From Vicingaceae bacterium (GTDB lineage: Bacteria; Bacteroidota; Bacteroidia; Flavobacteriales_E; Vicingaceae), in contig BPHE01000001.1 of NCBI GenBank assembly GCA_026003395.1, positions 237,577-301,576 on the forward strand: DNA of 64,000 nucleotides, given 5' to 3'. This document shows positions 38,596-48,454 of this stretch, piece after piece. A program made the position numbers and the translations under genes. The stretch's first letter is position 1. Each line of letters starts with the position of its first letter. The notes beneath the pieces are model-generated. The model searched no databases, was not told the origin of the DNA, and saw nothing but the letters and a program-made list of their open reading frames with translations.

Positions 38596-39612
38596 TTAAT
38601 CAATCACATTCACTTCACGCTCCAAAATTATTCCAAATTTTTCTTTTACCGAATCAATAATTTGTTGTGAAAGCCCAAAAATTTCTTCACCGGTTGCTCC
38701 TCCGTAATTTACCAATACAAGAGCCTGTTTGGGATAAACTCCAAATTTATTTTCAAAGATTTTGCCTTTCCATCCACATTGTTCGATAAGCCAGGCAGCA
38801 GGAATTTTGATTTGATGTTCCATTTCAAAATATGGCATTTCAGGATATGTTTGAGATAATCTTTGGAAAGTATTTTTATCTACAACAGGATTTTTAAAAA
38901 AACTACCGGCATTCCCTATTTGCCCCGGATCAGGTAATTTGGATTGTCTGATGGATATTATGGTTTTGGCTACATCGGCAGGTGTGATATTTTGATTGGG
39001 CTTTACCAATTCGGATAAGTTTCCATAATGTAAAACCGGTTTTGGATTTTTGCTTAAAACTACAGTAATTGCAGTAATAAATGCTCTGTTTTTCAATTGA
39101 TGTTTAAATATACTGTCTCTATAAGCAAGTTGACATTTACTTGCCGGCCATTGAATTAATTGGCCGGTTATTAGGTCAACAAATTCTACGGATTTTAAAA
39201 TGTCTTTTATCTCAACTCCATAGGCCCCAATGTTTTGCATAGGTGCCGCCCCTGCCTTTCCGGGAATCAATGCAAGATTTTCCATTCCCCACCAATTGTT
39301 ATCCACACTCCACATAACTGCCTCATGCCAGTTTGTGCCTCCCATAATTTTAATTTCTACCGAAGATGAATCTTCATGAATAATTTCAATTCCATTTATT
39401 GAGTTTTCTATCACTAAACCTTGAAAATCTCTTAAAAACAACACATTGCTTCCCCCTCCCAATATCAAATACTTATTTTTTTGGAAAATTTCATGACCGG
39501 TAAGTTCTTGAAGGTCTTCGATGGTTAGTATTTCGACAAAATAGCGTGCTTTTGCTTTTACACCGAAAGTGTTTTTGGATTGCAAATCAAAATTTTCAAT
39601 AATATTCAGCAT
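38596..39612 (-). CDS. murB: UDP-N-acetylenolpyruvoylglucosamine reductase
   Basis: 338-aa FAD enzyme that reduces UDP-GlcNAc-enolpyruvate to UDP-MurNAc, an early cytoplasmic step of peptidoglycan synthesis. Motifs NTFGVKAKARYFVEI at the start, LGGGSNVLF (FAD loop), IPGKAGAAPMQNIGAYG and PGQIGNAGSFFKNP (catalytic Ser region) place it in the type I MurB group. The ATG giving MLNIIENF is preferred; an in-frame upstream start adds 8 unsupported residues. tRNA-Pro lies 11 bases downstream on the same strand. Confidence 0.97.
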   Translation of the reverse strand: MLNIIENFDLQSKNTFGVKAKARYFVEILTIEDLQELTGHEIFQKNKYLILGGGSNVLFLRDFQGLVIENSINGIEIIHEDSSSVEIKIMGGTNWHEAVMWSVDNNWWGMENLALIPGKAGAAPMQNIGAYGVEIKDILKSVEFVDLITGQLIQWPASKCQLAYRDSIFKHQLKNRAFITAITVVLSKNPKPVLHYGNLSELVKPNQNITPADVAKTIISIRQSKLPDPGQIGNAGSFFKNPVVDKNTFQRLSQTYPEMPYFEMEHQIKIPAAWLIEQCGWKGKIFENKFGVYPKQALVLVNYGGATGEEIFGLSQQIIDSVKEKFGIILEREVNVID

Positions 39613-39775
39613 GAAAGTGTATTTACATTTTGGCAATTTTAGGCATTTTATAAATAAGTAAAGAATCTAATGGAAACAAGACACAAATAAATATGAAAAA
39701 CCGTCGGTATACTAAAGAAAATATTTTAATTTTACAGGCATAAATTTTGTGGAATTATTAAATAAATTTAAGAAA

Positions 39776-40213
39776 ATGAGAATAATACTATCTTTTATTT
39801 TGTTTATATCATTTTATCATGTTTTTTCACAAGAAGAAGCCGAACCGACATGCTATCAGAAATACGCGTTGGTTTTTGAAAAACGTGGCGCATTTCCTGT
39901 AAAAGACGGCACTTACGATGATGTTATTATTACCTTCCGCAGGGGTAGTTCTGCCGATTGTTTTTTAGGCAAAGCTACCGTGAAAGATGGCAGAATTATA
40001 CTCGATGAATTGTACATAAAATTTGAAGACGGCACTTATGAAAAGATCGAAAGAAAGTTTAAATACCCCGAAGAACCAATAAAAATCGTCAATGGCATCT
40101 CCAACTCCATTGTTTGTCATGACGATGAATTAATCAACGTAATGTTTGTCAAACATATCAAACCCAAGAAAAAGAATTACAAAAAAGCTCCTGAACCTGA
40201 ATTTGATTTATAA
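39776..40213 (+). CDS. Small exported hypothetical protein
   Basis: 145-aa protein not recognised. Signal peptide MRIILSFILFISFYHVFSQ, then a beta-rich mature domain with two Cys (CYQKY and DCFLG), a third Cys in VCHDDE, and a basic tail (KPKKKNYKKAP). The ATG at 39776 gives the clean signal peptide; an in-frame GTG at 39749 adds nine residues. It converges with the DUF4286 gene across 14 bases. Likely periplasmic. Confidence 0.65.
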   Translation: MRIILSFILFISFYHVFSQEEAEPTCYQKYALVFEKRGAFPVKDGTYDDVIITFRRGSSADCFLGKATVKDGRIILDELYIKFEDGTYEKIERKFKYPEEPIKIVNGISNSIVCHDDELINVMFVKHIKPKKKNYKKAPEPEFDL

Positions 40214-40227
40214 TAAAATTTCATTGG

Positions 40228-40533
40228 TCAAACTGTTTCCAACAAGGTTCTAAAGGCATAAAATTTTCCTTCAAACTTTTCGGCATGTTCCTTTTGCAAT
40301 GCCGGGGCATATTGTTGGCGATAACGGTCGTAGTCGTCCCAGCTATCGGCTTCATACTGAATGGCATAGGTAATGCCGGTTTCTCCCTGTTGCCGTGTAA
40401 TCAATCGAAACATACGGTATGTTTTAAAACAACCGGTATTCATGACATCAGGGATATGTTTTGTTTTCATCCATTCAATCCATTCATCATGAATATCTTC
40501 TTCTACATTTACGGTTACATTATAAATTATCAT
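40228..40533 (-). CDS. DUF4286 family protein
   Basis: 101-aa cytoplasmic protein. The pattern MIIYNVTVNVEEDIHDEWIEWMKTKHIPDV followed by ITYAIQYEADSWDDYDRYRQQYAP is the DUF4286 family, a dimeric ferredoxin-like fold common in Bacteroidota. Function unknown. Last gene of the yidC-TPR-DUF4286 run, 6 bases after the TPR gene. Confidence 0.88.
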   Translation of the reverse strand: MIIYNVTVNVEEDIHDEWIEWMKTKHIPDVMNTGCFKTYRMFRLITRQQGETGITYAIQYEADSWDDYDRYRQQYAPALQKEHAEKFEGKFYAFRTLLETV

Positions 40534-40539
40534 ACACCT

Positions 40540-42456
40540 CTAATTTTGTTGTAATTGTTTGTTCATTTCATCAAAAACTTTATCACCCCGCAAAATCCGG
40601 AAACGTTCACGGGCCTCAGGAACAAATACAGACATCGGATACTCCGAAAATAATTTTTTGTAAAACTCCATTGCCTTTTCTGTATTGCCCAGTTTTTCAT
40701 ACAAACGGGCGATCTCCCACACAGCATTATCTGCCGTAATTTCATAAGGATATAATGTTATAACCTTTTGATAATAGTGCAAAGCACTGTCTACCAGATT
40801 CATTTGGCTATATATACGGGCTTTTTCAAGATAAGCTTCATCAGTTAAAATATGTCCCATATAATTTTCCAGTATTGTATCAAGCATGGCTAAACTTTCC
40901 CTGTATTTGAGTTTATTTTTCAGAAAAAGTGACTGCGCATAAATAAATAAAGGCGTGGTATTCGAATCAAGCGATAAATTTTCTTGAATCAACATAGACA
41001 ATTCCATGGCATCATTGCTAATTAATTCCGAAGTGGCTGCTTTTAAAACATCCAATTGGGTTTTGGCCCAAATAAAATCACCGGCATAAAATGCAATCAT
41101 GGCATTTTTAAATTTGGCTTCATCTGCCAGCGATTCTTGTTTGAAATCCTTTTCTATCTGCGAATATAGCAGTGATGCCTCCCACATATCGTCAAAATAT
41201 AGATATATATCGGCCAAATACATTTTTACGGTTGCTTTGGCAAAAGGATTGATAAACGCTTTTTTCATGTATTCTTGTAGAAAAGCAATAGCTTCTTTGG
41301 GTTGTCCGGAATAAAAAGCCAAAAATTCCGCATATTTTATGGCGAATTCTGCCGGCAAACGTTCATATCCTGTCTCTTGCATCAACTGCCTGAAATCTTC
41401 TTTGAGTTCGGCAATGGGCTGATTTGAAATATTGCCAGAATGCTTCAATTGCTCAAATGATGCCTGAATCAATAAAAACCGGGCCGAAATGTAATTTGGG
41501 TTATCCGAACCTTTATTAACGACATATCGGAATGCATCTTTGGCAATTTCAAAACGATTGTTCTCTATGGCTATTTGTCCGATTGACATAATGCGGTTGC
41601 CGGGTTCTTTCAATCTCTTGTCAAGTGCTTTGGCTTGTAATAGGGCCATATCATATTTACCTGTTTGTAAATAATTCCAAATCAGCATTTCGGAAAAAAC
41701 TGTCAAATCAGGATATTTCTGAATATAATCTATCAACGATGATTCAATGGCTTGTTGCACTTGTCCGGCGTCATTTGATATTATTACGGCATTTTCCAGC
41801 TGACTTTGAACTGACTGAGCGAAACTTTCGTGAATCAACAGAAGGTCCAGATATTCCTTGACCATAGCCGGATAATTTTTTTGATAGAAATAAAGTTGGG
41901 CAAAATAGTTATTCAGCAGATATTGGTCTTTTCCCAGTATTTTCCTTCCTTTTTCCAGAGTTTTCAAGGCATAATCAAACTCTTTTATATTAACAAATTC
42001 CTGGTAGAGTTTAATCACTTCTTGTTGTAATGGCAGCATTTTTTTAATGGCCTCTTCAAAAAATTCTTTTGATTTCTCGTGTTTTTCACTGTTCAACCAA
42101 GCTTTCCCGGCTTCAACCAAATAGGTGGTTTCACCGGTCAATTTATACTGCTTTAAAGCAAGTTTTTCGGCATTTTGACGTTTATCCAAACCAATATAAC
42201 AATCAAACAATAGTTTAAAATAGGTATGTACAGGATTTTTTTGATATAATTTTTCACAATAATCCAGGGCTTTTTCAAATTCTCCTTGTTTTATGTATTC
42301 GCGCGCCAATTGTTCTTCTTGTGTCTGGGCAAATACAGACCTAATAGTCAAGAAAAATATCGGGATAATCAAAAACTTAATCCAATATGTGAATGACTGC
42401 TTCAATGAAAATGGAAAATAAGATAATCTAAGCGAATTTAAACAATTTATCAGCAA
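40540..42456 (-). CDS. Exported TPR-repeat protein
   Basis: Up to 638 aa, almost entirely tetratricopeptide repeats (for example EYIKQGEFEKALDYCEKLYQKNP near residue 50 and EIARLYEKLGNTEKAMEFYKKLFSEYP near the end). The hydrophobic stretch FLIIPIFFLTIRSVFA is a signal peptide ending before QTQEE. No ATG precedes it: TTG at 42456 gives the longest form and TTG at 42405 gives a more compact signal peptide, so the start is uncertain. It is probably a periplasmic scaffold. Encoded 38 bases after yidC, it may share its transcript and perhaps an envelope-assembly role. Confidence 0.85.
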   Translation of the reverse strand: MLINCLNSLRLSYFPFSLKQSFTYWIKFLIIPIFFLTIRSVFAQTQEEQLAREYIKQGEFEKALDYCEKLYQKNPVHTYFKLLFDCYIGLDKRQNAEKLALKQYKLTGETTYLVEAGKAWLNSEKHEKSKEFFEEAIKKMLPLQQEVIKLYQEFVNIKEFDYALKTLEKGRKILGKDQYLLNNYFAQLYFYQKNYPAMVKEYLDLLLIHESFAQSVQSQLENAVIISNDAGQVQQAIESSLIDYIQKYPDLTVFSEMLIWNYLQTGKYDMALLQAKALDKRLKEPGNRIMSIGQIAIENNRFEIAKDAFRYVVNKGSDNPNYISARFLLIQASFEQLKHSGNISNQPIAELKEDFRQLMQETGYERLPAEFAIKYAEFLAFYSGQPKEAIAFLQEYMKKAFINPFAKATVKMYLADIYLYFDDMWEASLLYSQIEKDFKQESLADEAKFKNAMIAFYAGDFIWAKTQLDVLKAATSELISNDAMELSMLIQENLSLDSNTTPLFIYAQSLFLKNKLKYRESLAMLDTILENYMGHILTDEAYLEKARIYSQMNLVDSALHYYQKVITLYPYEITADNAVWEIARLYEKLGNTEKAMEFYKKLFSEYPMSVFVPEARERFRILRGDKVFDEMNKQLQQN

Positions 42457-42494
42457 GTTGTTCTATGTAGCAATAAAAGAAAGTTAAACAAATT

Positions 42495-44420
42495 TTATTT
42501 TTTTCGTTGTTGTTCTCTTTGTTTAGCCAATTCTTCCAAGCGTTTTTGCCAGGAAGATTTTTTGACCGGACGTTTTTTATTTTCTTCAATTTTCCGCCGG
42601 ATGGATTCTTCATTCACGACCCATTTTCTAATTATCACTGTTTGCAAGATAGAAGTTACGTTGGCAATAAAGTAATAGTAATTTAATCCGGCCGGAAAAT
42701 TGTTAAAGAAAAACAACATCATCACGGGCATGATATACATCATAATTTTCATTTGTTGGGCCATGATATCGTTGGTGCCGGTATCCATCTGTGATGAATT
42801 TACTTTGGTATAAAAATAAATGGATAATGCCATCAAAATCGTAAACAAGCTGATATGATCTCCATAAAATGGTATATTAAATGGCAAATCATATATCGAG
42901 TCATAGGTAGAAAGGTCATCTGCCCATAAGAATTTTTCTTGCCTCAACTCGATGGAAGCAGGGAAAAAGCGGAACATCGCATACAAAATGGGCAATTGAA
43001 GCAGCATAGGAATACATCCGGCAAAGGGGTTTACTCCTGTTCTTCTATATAACTCCATAATGGCCTGTTGTTTTTTCATCGGGTCTTTTTCATATTTTTG
43101 ATTAATTTCTTGAATTTCCGGTTTAATAACCCTCATTTTCGCTGCGGACACATAATTACGGTAAGTGATAGGAAATAAGATGGTTTTAATGATTAGCGTC
43201 AGGATTAAAATAATAATTCCGTAATTAAGATGAAATGATTCCAAAAAATTAAAAATGGGAATCACCAGGAATCTGTTTACCCACCCGATAATTGCCCAAC
43301 CTAAAGGAATAATTCTTTCAAACTCATAACCATATTTTTTTAATGTTTGAAAATGATTAGGACCGAAATAAATTTTGGTTTCAAATACATCTTGGGCATT
43401 TTTTATCTCTTTTGTAAGTTGAAAACCCATTTTTTTTGCATAAATTGAATTTTCTTCGTGAATCACAAACAACCGGCTGTCATATTTGTCAAAATAATTT
43501 TCGTCTAAAAAAATTACAGAAAAAAACTGGTCTTTAATTGCCACCCATTGAACCGAAGCATCAGGGCTTTCGTCTTCTGAAGATGTTTCGGATAAATAAT
43601 CCACATCTTCTCCTTTATATTTAAAATAGATGGTAGAAGCCATTTGTTGATTTTTCAGATATTTTTCCTTGGGAGTAATCGCCGAATAGTTGGTCAAGTA
43701 TATATAGGGTGCGCGGCTATCAAGCAGTTTTTGCCAGTCGGATGTTTTCACACGGCTTTCGATCATATAGTCATTCCCTTTGATCGTGTATGTCCATTCA
43801 AGGGTTTCGCCTTTAGCATTTTTTGCTTTGAAAGTAATATCTTTTTGCATATTGCCTGACAACAAGATGCTGTCAACCGATGGTTCAAAATACAAATCGG
43901 CCGTGTGAATTTCTTTGCCTTCGGACGTGAAAAAATACATTTCGGTGAGCGAAGAATCGGGATCATAAATGACCAGCGGATCGCCATAATAGGTCTGATA
44001 CTCTTTCAAAATGACTTTTTTAGGATAAGCGCCCTTTGTTGTGAAATAAATTATCATTTTGTCATTTTCGACCTTAATCAGACGTTCCTGCCCTTCGACA
44101 AGATTATAGAAAGCACCCCAAATTGTCTTTTTTCTTGTCAATTCTTGCAACATTACCAAAGAATCGGCCTGTTTGACACTGTCAGATTCAACGGTCAATT
44201 GAGCAAGAGAATCGATGGATTGCTGAAGTTCTGTGGCAGAAACAACAGGTTTGATTGTGTCGCGAGACAATGTGTCGACGATCGGTGGCGTAATTGCGGC
44301 AATACTGTCTTGAATGGCTTTTTGGCGTCTAATTTCTTCTTGAGTAGGTGCATTGATAATGCTAAAAACCATCACAATAGCCATAATCAAGATTAACCCT
44401 ATAACAGAATTTCTGTCCAT
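42495..44420 (-). CDS. yidC: Membrane protein insertase YidC
   Basis: Inner-membrane insertase of 641 aa for proteins entering with or without SecYEG. N-terminal membrane segment (SVIGLILIMAIVMVFSI), a large periplasmic beta domain to about residue 360, then the conserved five-segment insertase core. The core includes LNYGIIILILTLIIKTILFPITYR with the hydrophilic-groove Arg, GVNPFAGCIPMLLQLPILYAMF, and NNFPAGLNYYYF. The C-terminus is a basic tail (RKIEENKKRPVKKS to QREQQRKK), as in ribosome-binding forms. First gene of a three-gene run. Confidence 0.97.
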   Translation of the reverse strand: MDRNSVIGLILIMAIVMVFSIINAPTQEEIRRQKAIQDSIAAITPPIVDTLSRDTIKPVVSATELQQSIDSLAQLTVESDSVKQADSLVMLQELTRKKTIWGAFYNLVEGQERLIKVENDKMIIYFTTKGAYPKKVILKEYQTYYGDPLVIYDPDSSLTEMYFFTSEGKEIHTADLYFEPSVDSILLSGNMQKDITFKAKNAKGETLEWTYTIKGNDYMIESRVKTSDWQKLLDSRAPYIYLTNYSAITPKEKYLKNQQMASTIYFKYKGEDVDYLSETSSEDESPDASVQWVAIKDQFFSVIFLDENYFDKYDSRLFVIHEENSIYAKKMGFQLTKEIKNAQDVFETKIYFGPNHFQTLKKYGYEFERIIPLGWAIIGWVNRFLVIPIFNFLESFHLNYGIIILILTLIIKTILFPITYRNYVSAAKMRVIKPEIQEINQKYEKDPMKKQQAIMELYRRTGVNPFAGCIPMLLQLPILYAMFRFFPASIELRQEKFLWADDLSTYDSIYDLPFNIPFYGDHISLFTILMALSIYFYTKVNSSQMDTGTNDIMAQQMKIMMYIMPVMMLFFFNNFPAGLNYYYFIANVTSILQTVIIRKWVVNEESIRRKIEENKKRPVKKSSWQKRLEELAKQREQQRKK

Positions 44421-44731
44421 ATCTTCTCATAAATTTTCAAGCGGCAAAGAAAAGGAATTTTAAAGGATTATTAAAAAAGTATAGAAAGGAATTTGAAAAT
44501 CGGTGGAAATATTTTATCTTTTTTCACAATGTTTGGTTCAAAACACCGGAAGATTTAAAATAAAGATTTTATACTTCACAACTATTTACACTTCTATGCA
44601 AGTGCAATTATTAACAGAATTGAGCAAAAAAGAAATATTATAAGAAATTATAAAGAAGATTGACTTTACTAAGTAAATTGGGGAATCAAAGAAAATACTT
44701 CTCCTCAGTATCGAATCTTAAATACTAATAG
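44421..44731. other. Intergenic region between yidC and tRNA-Leu
   Basis: 311 AT-rich bases. It should hold the yidC promoter. I see no convincing ORF, RNA gene or terminator; short A-rich stretches only. Confidence 0.5.
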
Positions 44732-44818
44732 TACCCGGGGCGGGACTTGAACCCGCACGGCATTTTAATTGCCACAGGATTTTAAGTCCTGCGTGTCTAC
44801 CAATTCCACCACCCGGGC
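44732..44818 (-). tRNA. tRNA-Leu (anticodon TAA)
   Basis: 87-nt class II tRNA. Acceptor GCCCGGG pairs with CCCGGGT (one G-T pair). The anticodon stem CAGGA/TCCTG has loop CTTAAAA, and there is a long variable arm (TGGCA/TGCCG-type) and a T arm with GGGTTCAAGTCCC. CCA is not encoded. It lies downstream of tRNA-Gly on the same strand. Confidence 0.95.
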
Positions 44819-44840
44819 AACCACTTATCAACAAATAAAG

Positions 44841-44865
44841 AACAAGGCAGGTCGCCCTGCCTGTT
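44841..44865 (-). other. Hairpin between tRNA-Gly and tRNA-Leu
   Basis: AGGCAGG and CCTGCCT form a 7-bp stem around a 4-base loop, extended by three more pairs past a bulged A. It starts right after the tRNA-Gly CCA end and is followed on the minus strand by a T-rich stretch. It could be a weak terminator or a processing signal in a two-tRNA transcript. Confidence 0.55.
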
Positions 44866-44940
44866 GGAGCGGAAGACGGGACTCGAACCCGCGACCCTCA
44901 CCTTGGCAAGGTGATGCTCTACCAACTGAGCTACTTCCGC
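44865..44940 (-). tRNA. tRNA-Gly (anticodon GCC)
   Basis: 76 nt including an encoded CCA end. Acceptor GCGGAAG/CTTCCGC with discriminator T, anticodon stem TCACC/GGTGA with loop TTGCCAA, T arm CGGG/CCCG with TTCGAGT. The CCA overlaps the start of the following hairpin. Confidence 0.95.
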
Positions 44941-44986
44941 AAAAGTGTGGGCAAATTTATAAAAAATTTTTTTTCTGCTGCAAAAT

Positions 44987-47608
44987 TTAATTTTTTATTC
45001 CTACTTTATTTTTTATGTTGTTGAGAATGAGAAGTGCTTCAACAGGTGTCAGTGTGTTGATGTCGATTTTCATAAGCTCTTCCTTTATATCTTCCAACAC
45101 AGGATCATTCAATTGAAAAATACTTAACTGAAAATTTCCTGACGTCTCGACGCCTGAGCGGTCTTTGCCCGCATGCTTTTGCTCAAGTTCGTTTAAAATT
45201 TCATTGGCCCTGCGTACAACTGCTGCCGGTATTCCGGCCATTTTTGCCACGTGTATACCAAAACTATGCTCACTACCTCCGGGTTTAATTTTATGCAGAA
45301 AAATCACTTTAGCGTTCTCTTCTTTTATGGCAATCGAATAATTTTTGATTCGTTCGAATGATTTCTCCAGCTCATTGAGCTCATGATAATGAGTGGCAAA
45401 CAGCGTTTTGGCCTGTTTTCCGGGAGTATTGTGCAGATACTCGGCGATGGCACGGGCTATGCTGATACCATCAAAAGTGCTGGTACCCCTTCCAATTTCA
45501 TCTAAAATAACCAAACTACGTTGTGTTACATTATTTAAAATTCCCGCTGTTTCGATCATTTCGACCATAAATGTGGATTCACCTTTGGCAAGATTATCAG
45601 AAGCCCCAACTCTTGTAAACAATTTGTCAATTACGCCGATTTTAGCCATCGAAGCAGGTACATAACACCCCATCTGAGCCATCAAAACTATCAGAGCATT
45701 TTGTCTGAGATATGCCGATTTACCGGACATATTTGGGCCGGTGATAATGAGAATCTGTTGTTGTTTATTATCCAGACAAGTATCATTTGGAATGTAAGGA
45801 TGTTCGATAAATTGCTCGATTACAGGATGACGTCCGTCTTTGATATAAATTTCATACCCGTCATTCACTTCAGGTTTTACATATTTCTTATCCAATGCCA
45901 GCCATGCCGTTGATTGCGCCACATCCAGACGGGCGATTATTTGAGCATTGTTTAAAATCGCAGAAGTATAATTTTGCAGATATTCAACGAGTTGTTGATA
46001 GATTTCTTGTTCTAATAACAAAATTTTTTCTTCTGCACCCAATATTTTCGCTTCCCATTCTTTCAGCTCAGGAGTAATGTATCTTTCTGCCTGGGTTAGC
46101 GTTTGCTTTCGTTCCCAATCTGCAGGTACTTTATCTTTATGTGTATTACGGACTTCTATGTAATATCCAAACACATTGTTAAATGAAATTTTCAAATTCG
46201 GTATACCCGTACGTTTAATTTCATTTTGTTGTAATTCCGACAATTTTTGATGACTATTGCTAAGCAGCTCTCTCAATTCATCCAAACCTGCATTTACTCC
46301 TTTTGCAATAATTCCCGGCTTGTTGGTTACCGCCGGAGCATCTTCATCTATGGTCTGCAGTATTTTCCCGGCCACATCATCCAGAGGTATGATTTGTTTT
46401 AAAAGAGATTGAATACTTTCATCCGGTTGATTGTCTTGAATGAGCTGAATTATTTCTGGAATAATATTCAAGCTATTGGCAAGTATCAATAAATCTCTTG
46501 GATTGGCTTTTTGCACGGCTACCTTTGAAGTAATCCTCTCAATATCGGCTATGCGCGATAACATCTGTCGAATTTGATTCAACATGTCAATGTTATTGTA
46601 AAAGAAAGCGACCTGATTGAGGCGTTGATTGATTCTTTTCACATCTTTCAAAGGCAATAAGATTCTTTTCTTCAATAAACGGCTTCCCATGGGTGTCAAA
46701 GTATTGTCCATCACCGAAAATAACGAAGGACCATTGTTGAAATTGGATTGAACCAATTCAAGATTTCTTATTGTAAAATCGTCTAACCAAACATATTCCG
46801 AATGAGGTATGATTTGCAATTGGGAAATGTGTTTCAATGAATTTTGTTGCATCATTTTCACATAATGCAGAGCAGAACCGGCCGCCATGATCATAAGAGT
46901 GTCCTCTTCTATGCCGAAACCCTTTAGAGAAGCAGTTTCAAAGTGTTTTGTCAACAAATCATAAGTATAATCATGAGTATAAATCCATTCATCTTGAAAA
47001 TAGCAATAGTATTGGTCTCCAAACAACTGGTACCATTGTTGCTTAATATCTTTGCAAAGCAAAATTTCTTTAGGTTGGTAAACTGATAGCAAATGTTTCA
47101 AGTAATCCAACGATCCGGAAGCAGTTAAAAATTCTCCGGTAGAAACATCCAATAGGGCGATGCCGGCTGATTTTCTATCAAATACCACAGATGCAAGGAA
47201 ATTGTTGGATTTGTTTTCCAAAATTTGATCGGTAAATGCCACTCCCGGAGACACCAACTCGGTGACTCCACGTTTCACAATTTTTTTGGCCATTTTCGGG
47301 TCTTCCAATTGCTCGCAAATAGCCACTCTTTGACCTGCCTTGACTAACTTAGGCAGGTAATTGTCTAATGCATGATAAGGAAATCCTGCCAGCTCAACTT
47401 CTCCGGCAGAGCCGTTATGACGTTTGGTCAACACTATACCGAGAATTTTGGCCGTTTTAATGGCATCTTCTCCAAAAGTTTCATAAAAATCCCCTACTCT
47501 AAACAGTAAAATTGCTTCGGGATGTTTGGCCTTGATTGCAGCATATTGTTTCATTAAAGGTGTGTCGGCATTTTTTCCCGCATTTGTATGAGTATTTTTT
47601 TTGGCCAT
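44987..47608 (-). CDS. mutS: DNA mismatch repair protein MutS
   Basis: 873-aa mismatch sensor that recruits MutL. The mismatch-binding loop is visible (FRVGDFYETFGEDA, the FxE motif). The lever and clamp helices lie in the middle, and the ATPase has Walker A GPNMSGKSAYLRQ, Walker B LVILDEIGRGTSTFDG and the signature LAKGESTFMVEM. The C-terminal helix-turn-helix ends IKNKVGIKN. The ATG giving MAKKNTHT is preferred over an in-frame start 15 codons upstream. Monocistronic. Confidence 0.98.
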   Translation of the reverse strand: MAKKNTHTNAGKNADTPLMKQYAAIKAKHPEAILLFRVGDFYETFGEDAIKTAKILGIVLTKRHNGSAGEVELAGFPYHALDNYLPKLVKAGQRVAICEQLEDPKMAKKIVKRGVTELVSPGVAFTDQILENKSNNFLASVVFDRKSAGIALLDVSTGEFLTASGSLDYLKHLLSVYQPKEILLCKDIKQQWYQLFGDQYYCYFQDEWIYTHDYTYDLLTKHFETASLKGFGIEEDTLMIMAAGSALHYVKMMQQNSLKHISQLQIIPHSEYVWLDDFTIRNLELVQSNFNNGPSLFSVMDNTLTPMGSRLLKKRILLPLKDVKRINQRLNQVAFFYNNIDMLNQIRQMLSRIADIERITSKVAVQKANPRDLLILANSLNIIPEIIQLIQDNQPDESIQSLLKQIIPLDDVAGKILQTIDEDAPAVTNKPGIIAKGVNAGLDELRELLSNSHQKLSELQQNEIKRTGIPNLKISFNNVFGYYIEVRNTHKDKVPADWERKQTLTQAERYITPELKEWEAKILGAEEKILLLEQEIYQQLVEYLQNYTSAILNNAQIIARLDVAQSTAWLALDKKYVKPEVNDGYEIYIKDGRHPVIEQFIEHPYIPNDTCLDNKQQQILIITGPNMSGKSAYLRQNALIVLMAQMGCYVPASMAKIGVIDKLFTRVGASDNLAKGESTFMVEMIETAGILNNVTQRSLVILDEIGRGTSTFDGISIARAIAEYLHNTPGKQAKTLFATHYHELNELEKSFERIKNYSIAIKEENAKVIFLHKIKPGGSEHSFGIHVAKMAGIPAAVVRRANEILNELEQKHAGKDRSGVETSGNFQLSIFQLNDPVLEDIKEELMKIDINTLTPVEALLILNNIKNKVGIKN

Positions 47609-47727
47609 ATTTGTTGAACAGATTTTACCAGTGGTTAAAATTACAAAATTCACACTCTACCGTTTCATCTTTTCAAAACTTTATAGAAAGATCCGGTAAA
47701 TCAAGCATGAAAATACATGGTTTCCAT

Positions 47728-47735
47728 TAACTTTG
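47728..47735 (+). promoter_or_regulatory. -7 box of the SpoU methyltransferase
   Basis: TAACTTTG fits TAnnTTTG, ending 16 bases before the ATG at 47752. Confidence 0.45.
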
Positions 47736-47751
47736 CAAAACATTGAACAAA

Positions 47752-48303
47752 ATGATTATGATTAGGAAACTCAAATTAGAGGAATTGAACAGAATTGATG
47801 TGGCAACCTTTAAGAAATCATCAAAAATTCCCGTCAAAATAATTTTAGAGAACATTCGCAGTCATCATAATGTGGGCTCTTTTTTTCGCACTGCCGATGC
47901 TTTCCGTATAGATGAGATAATCCTAACGGGCTTCACACCTGCGCCTCCCCACAGGGAAATCAATAAAACAGCCCTGGGATCAACAGATTCGGTTAAATGG
48001 AGGTATGTAAAGGCCCTTTCTGATATTTTATCAGAATTCAAACCATCTGATGTAATTATAGGCATCGAACAGACCAATAAAAGCATTTCTTTAGGTGATG
48101 TTGATATAGATCAAAAGAAAACTTATTGGTTGATATTTGGCAATGAAGTGGAAGGATTGTCGGAGGTATCTTTACATCATTGCCATCAATTCATTGAAAT
48201 ACCGCAATTTGGCACGAAACATTCATTAAATGTTTCGGTGTGTGGAGGAATAGTTATGTGGGAGTTTTTTAAGTTCTTTTCAAATAAAATCAATCTATCT
48301 TAA
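47752..48303 (+). CDS. SpoU/TrmH family RNA 2'-O-methyltransferase
   Basis: 183-aa SPOUT enzyme that methylates ribose 2'-OH in tRNA or rRNA; the target is not decided by sequence. The three SpoU motifs are present: NIRSHHNVGSFFRTADAF with the catalytic-type Asn/Arg, LIFGNEVEGLS, and IPQFGTKHSLNVSVCGGIVMWEF. It is shorter than TrmH proper and lacks an extra N-terminal RNA-binding domain. ATG at 47752 or 47758 is likely; a TTG at 47743 is less so. Convergent with the Cys-rich lipoprotein gene. Confidence 0.92.
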   Translation: MIMIRKLKLEELNRIDVATFKKSSKIPVKIILENIRSHHNVGSFFRTADAFRIDEIILTGFTPAPPHREINKTALGSTDSVKWRYVKALSDILSEFKPSDVIIGIEQTNKSISLGDVDIDQKKTYWLIFGNEVEGLSEVSLHHCHQFIEIPQFGTKHSLNVSVCGGIVMWEFFKFFSNKINLS

Positions 48304-48330
48304 ATTTATTTAAGAAATAAAATTTAACAA

Positions 48331-48361
48331 AAAAAAACCATCAAAGCAAAAACCTTGATGG
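48331..48361 (-). terminator. Terminator of the 77-aa lipoprotein gene
   Basis: CCATCAA and TTGATGG form a 7-bp stem (extendable past a mismatch). On the minus strand it is followed by an eight-T run. Confidence 0.75.
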
Positions 48362-48454
48362 ATAACGATAAAATCAATTGGCTTAAAAATTTTATACGGA
48401 AAGTTCACATTTACTATACAACCATCCTCTTTTGCAAAAACCGGACAAATTTAA

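Noticed and set aside
48304-48454. Possible small RNA between the SpoU and lipoprotein genes
   Set aside because: The only structure is a terminator hairpin serving the minus-strand lipoprotein gene; no separate promoter is visible.
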